Shown here piece by piece: positions 7,521 to 7,558 of a stretch of DNA of 7,558 bases (position 1 is its first letter; the number at the start of each line of letters is the position of its first letter). The translations under genes were made by a program, and so were the position numbers. The DNA is from Vitreoscilla sp. GTDB lineage: Bacteria; Pseudomonadota; Gammaproteobacteria; Burkholderiales; Burkholderiaceae. The stretch covers positions 1 through 7,558 of the forward strand of contig JACMOG010000618.1 in NCBI GenBank assembly GCA_014378125.1, in the 5' to 3' direction. Under the pieces are notes generated by a model. The model searched no databases and was not told the DNA's origin. It worked only from the letters and a program-made list of their open reading frames with translations.

Positions 7521-7558
7521 CGTCCGCACGCCGTATTCGGAGGGGGTCTGGCATCTCC

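Overview
The window is GC-rich with dense, mostly C/G-ending codons. It reads as a betaproteobacterial chromosome segment, most likely Burkholderiales. That rests on base composition and on the style of the sugar ABC proteins, the LacI regulator and the DEAD-box helicase; the genus cannot be resolved from sequence alone. I see no insertion sequence, CRISPR array, tRNA, rRNA or phage gene. Four genes lie on the minus strand and one on the plus strand.

Minus strand, in transcription order. (1) A pyridoxal-phosphate Orn/Lys/Arg-type decarboxylase (3218-5191). (2) A LacI-family repressor (2075-3136), 81 bases further on. (3) A 503-base non-coding stretch (1572-2074) holding two LacI-type operators and a 21-base tandem repeat. 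(4) A sugar ABC transporter substrate-binding protein (276-1571). (5) The first 91 codons of a sugar ABC permease (1-273), whose ATG lies 2 bases past the binding-protein stop and which runs off the left edge. Genes 2, 4 and 5 look like a local carbohydrate-uptake regulon: the repressor is of the class that reads a TGAAA-GCGC-TTTCA palindrome, and one exact and one 13/14 copy stand in front of the transporter genes. The sugar cannot be deduced. The decarboxylase has no obvious functional tie to sugar uptake.

Plus strand. After a 473-base divergent spacer (5192-5664) comes a 595-residue RhlE-like DEAD-box RNA helicase with a long Gly/Arg/Asp/Pro-rich repetitive tail (5665-7452), followed by a strong intrinsic terminator (7489-7520). 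The spacer lacks a convincing gene but holds several imperfect inverted repeats that could fold in a long helicase leader RNA.

Overall this is mostly ordinary chromosome, and I do not see clear evidence of a new multi-gene system. The points most worth a second look are the paired operators each abutting a -10-like hexamer, the hairpin-rich leader of the helicase, the PTRELA-to-PTSELA change in helicase motif Ia, and the compact C-terminal half of the decarboxylase.
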